Of a stretch of 20,179 bases of DNA, positions 18,446 to 20,179 are shown piece by piece; the first letter of the stretch is position 1; each line of letters begins with the position of its first letter. Source of the stretch: DATCYZ01 sp036526195 (GTDB lineage Bacteria; Pseudomonadota; Gammaproteobacteria; Burkholderiales; SG8-39); contig DATCYZ010000155.1 of the NCBI GenBank assembly GCA_036526195.1, positions 1 through 20,179 on the forward strand, in the 5' to 3' direction. The notes under the pieces are model-generated. The model saw nothing but the letters and a program-made list of their open reading frames with translations, had not been told where the DNA came from and ran no database searches. The position numbers and the translations under genes were made by a program.

Positions 18446-18451
18446 TACACT
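18446..18451 (+). promoter_or_regulatory. -10-like hexamer TACACT before the mrp remnant
   Basis: TACACT ends 6 nt before the ATG at 18458; no ribosome binding site is visible. It fits the pattern of short or absent leaders at other genes here and suggests the original mrp start region is intact. Confidence 0.35.
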
Positions 18452-18457
18452 CCGCGC

Positions 18458-18758
18458 ATGCCCCTCAGTGAACCGGACGTACAGGCAGTCCTCACGAACG
18501 TCATCGACGCGCGCAAGGCCGCCGGCGCGCGCGGCGCGCATGCACGCGGACTACGACACCGCGCCGCTCGGCCAGCTGCCGCTCGATCCCCCGATCCGCG
18601 AGCACGCCGATTCGGGCAAGCCGGCGCCGATCGCCGGTCCCGTCGGACGCGTCTCCGCGATCCACGAGCAGGTGGCACGGCGCTGCGCGGTGCGCATCGC
18701 CAAATCGCAGGAGGACATGACCTCCAAGCCCCCGAACATCGTGGTGCAGAACACGTGA
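18458..18758 (+). pseudogene. mrp: mrp/apbC remnant: start and end kept, middle deleted, frame shifted
   Basis: ApbC/Mrp proteins are about 360-residue P-loop ATPases that carry Fe-S clusters to apo-proteins. From the ATG at 18458 the frame reads MPLSEPDVQAVLTNVIDA, the normal N-terminus. In another frame, from about 18531 to the TGA at 18756-18758, it reads ARMHADYDTAPLGQLPLD, IREHADSGKPAPIAGP and SKPPNIVVQNT, the normal C-terminal end. Everything between, including the Walker A GKGGVGKST and the CxxC cluster ligands, is missing; the join lies in a GC-repeat stretch (about 18508-18535). The two parts are out of frame, so no functional Mrp can be made. The retained C-terminal part has no stops, so the event is recent or is an assembly collapse. 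Confidence 0.8.
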
Positions 18759-18979
18759 CCATCGATTCCGGAAAGTGGATCCGCCGCATGGCATCGAGCA
18801 CCGGATGCCCGGGATGGTCGGAATGCCAGGGTGCGGCCTGGTCGTTCGGGACAATAGAAGCGTCACGCGCCTGACGATCCGCTCGGCGTAGTTCTATCTG
18901 CCCCTTCAACGGGAGGGTATGCAGAGGAGACGCCCGCGCGCGGTTGCGGTTGTTTAACTGAACACAAGTCGATCCTAGA
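18759..18979. other. About 220 nt without a recognisable gene
   Basis: No coding frame with protein-like composition was seen on either strand. A 12-codon frame beginning at 18919 is too short to support. GACAAT near 18863 could be a -10 for the following glycosyltransferase, with no clear -35. Base composition becomes less GC-rich toward 18950-18985. The segment also separates the damaged mrp region from a gene with different codon use. Confidence 0.5.
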
Positions 18980-20179
18980 TTGATCCCCGACCAAGAACCG
19001 CCCGCCGCGAACCCGACCCCGATTCAGCCGGGCGGATCCGGCGCCGAGCTCACATGGCCGGTCTCGGCGCGAATCGCCGGCCGGTTTGAAAGCAGGGCTG
19101 GGCGGCGTCGGAGCGCGGCAATCGCTTATATCGCCACGGCCGCAGCCTACCTCGGCTGGCGCACGACGATCATCGCGCCAGACTCCGCCGCGTTGTCATG
19201 GGCATACCTGGTCGCGGAGTTTCTTGGCTTCGTGCTCGGGCTAAGCACGCTGCTCGACAGCTGGGACTACCGTCACCGCGAACCACCGCCCGCCTTGCCC
19301 GACCGCACCGTGGACGTGTTCGTGCCCGTCTATCGCGAGCCGCTTGCCATCATCCGGCGCACGCTTCGCGCGGCCGCGGGCATCCGCTATCCGCACCAGA
19401 CCTGGGTGCTCGATGACGGGAATCGGGACGACGTGCGGATTCTGGCGCAGTCCCTCGGCCTGCGTTACCTTGCGCGGCCTGAAAACCGCAACGCCAAGGC
19501 GGGGAATCTGAACTTCGGACTCGCGCACAGCGAAGCGGAGTTCGTTGCCGTATTCGATGCGGACCACGTCGCGATGCCGCACGCGCTGGAGGTCATGCTC
19601 GGTTTCTTCGAGGATGCATCGGTGGCGATGGTGCAGACGCCGCAGGACTACTTCAATACCGATGCATTCCAGTACATCAATCCGCGTGGCAAGCCGGGGT
19701 TGTGGCATGACCAGTCCTTCTTCTACAACGTCGTGCAATCGTGTCGCGACGGTCGAAACGCAGTCAGTTGCGTAGGAACCGGCGTGGTGTACCGTCGCTC
19801 CGCGCTGCGTGCGATCGGCGGCATTCCGGAGGAAACCCTGACCGAGGACCTCCATACCTCGCTCAAGTTGCACAAGGCGGGTTGGCGCGCTGTCCATCTC
19901 AACGAGCCGGTCGCCTACGGGATTGCCGCAGCCGACGTTGCCGACTATTACCGGACGCGTTATCGCTGGGCACATGGCAACCTGGCTGCGCTCAGGATCG
20001 AGCGTGTCCTAACGTGCCGCGGCCTCGACATGCGCCAGCGCCTGTCCTACCTGGCGACGGGGTTGATCTATCTCGAAGGTTGGCAACAGCTGCTGCTTTT
20101 CGCGGTGCCGCCATGCGCCCTCGTGTTCGGGCTGCGACCGTTTGACATCTCGATCTTCAACGTGCTGGTGGTGCTTTCC
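18980..20179 (+). CDS. Cellulose-synthase-like GT2 glycosyltransferase (C-terminus off the window)
   Basis: An open frame of 400 codons to the window edge. Two predicted membrane helices (about residues 48-66 and 72-92) precede a cytoplasmic GT-A domain starting TVDVFVPVYREP (110-121). Catalytic marks are VLDDGNRDD (Asp145/146), DADH (193-196), TEDLHTS (288-294, catalytic Asp290) and RYRWAHGN (327-334), a variant of the Q-x-x-R-W motif. More hydrophobic segments follow from about residue 352. BcsA-type enzymes make beta-glucan at the inner membrane and often carry a C-terminal PilZ domain for c-di-GMP, which would lie outside the window. The only in-frame early start is TTG at 18980, with no ribosome binding site, so the true start or an intact 5' end is uncertain. 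Codons end in A/T more often than in neighbouring genes, hinting at transfer. Confidence 0.88.
   Translation, partial: MIPDQEPPAANPTPIQPGGSGAELTWPVSARIAGRFESRAGRRRSAAIAYIATAAAYLGWRTTIIAPDSAALSWAYLVAEFLGFVLGLSTLLDSWDYRHREPPPALPDRTVDVFVPVYREPLAIIRRTLRAAAGIRYPHQTWVLDDGNRDDVRILAQSLGLRYLARPENRNAKAGNLNFGLAHSEAEFVAVFDADHVAMPHALEVMLGFFEDASVAMVQTPQDYFNTDAFQYINPRGKPGLWHDQSFFYNVVQSCRDGRNAVSCVGTGVVYRRSALRAIGGIPEETLTEDLHTSLKLHKAGWRAVHLNEPVAYGIAAADVADYYRTRYRWAHGNLAALRIERVLTCRGLDMRQRLSYLATGLIYLEGWQQLLLFAVPPCALVFGLRPFDISIFNVLVVLS

Noticed and set aside
18919..18957. 12-codon frame starting ATGCAGAGGAGACG
   Set aside because: Too short, binding site too close to the ATG, no recognisable content.

Overview
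The window is a stretch of GC-rich bacterial chromosome. It most likely comes from a betaproteobacterium or a close gammaproteobacterial relative. The reasons are a complete proteobacterial ISC operon (iscR-iscS-iscU-iscA-hscB-hscA-fdx-iscX) with cysE directly upstream, the suhB/trmJ pair next to it in the same order as in Escherichia coli, strong G/C third-position bias, and a remnant of an ApbC/Mrp gene. The species cannot be told from the sequence.

Left part (1-5070). A minus-strand pair encodes a class III CoA-transferase followed 13 nt later by an enoyl-CoA hydratase-like protein that runs off the left edge; together they suggest activation and processing of an organic acid. Divergent from the pair is a D-aminoacylase-like amidohydrolase. 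A MlrC-type metallopeptidase reads toward it. Between these two convergent genes lies an isolated AT-rich perfect palindrome.

Centre (5079-12447, all minus strand). trmJ, cysE, iscR, iscS, iscU, iscA, hscB, hscA, fdx and iscX form a tightly packed iron-sulfur cluster assembly locus. CysE supplies the O-acetylserine used to make cysteine, IscS takes sulfur from cysteine, IscU is the scaffold, HscA/HscB/Fdx/IscA handle transfer and electrons, and IscR regulates. Two IscR class-1-like sites overlap the iscR promoter. A third good match lies in front of cysE, which suggests that cysteine supply is tied to Fe-S demand. mlrC starts 8 nt after iscX and may be read from the same transcript.

Right part (12508-18189, plus strand). 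suhB, mutS, tatD, a response regulator with an HD-GYP output domain, and a 48-residue double-CxxC mini-protein whose GTG start overlaps the regulator's stop. Several genes here, and the amidohydrolase, have a TANNNT -10-like hexamer only 6-12 nt before the ATG and no clear ribosome binding site, which suggests short-leader or leaderless mRNAs.

Far right (18186-20179). This is a disturbed segment: an unidentified short minus-strand frame without a convincing start, then an mrp/apbC gene reduced to its first ~17 and last ~73 codons in different frames, then about 220 nt without genes. It ends in a cellulose-synthase-like GT2 glycosyltransferase with visibly more A/T-ending codons, cut by the window edge. 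I found no tRNA, rRNA, CRISPR array, insertion sequence or prophage. The most noteworthy items are the predicted IscR control of cysE, the broken mrp locus, the coupled zinc-ribbon mini-protein and the recurrent leaderless promoter pattern.
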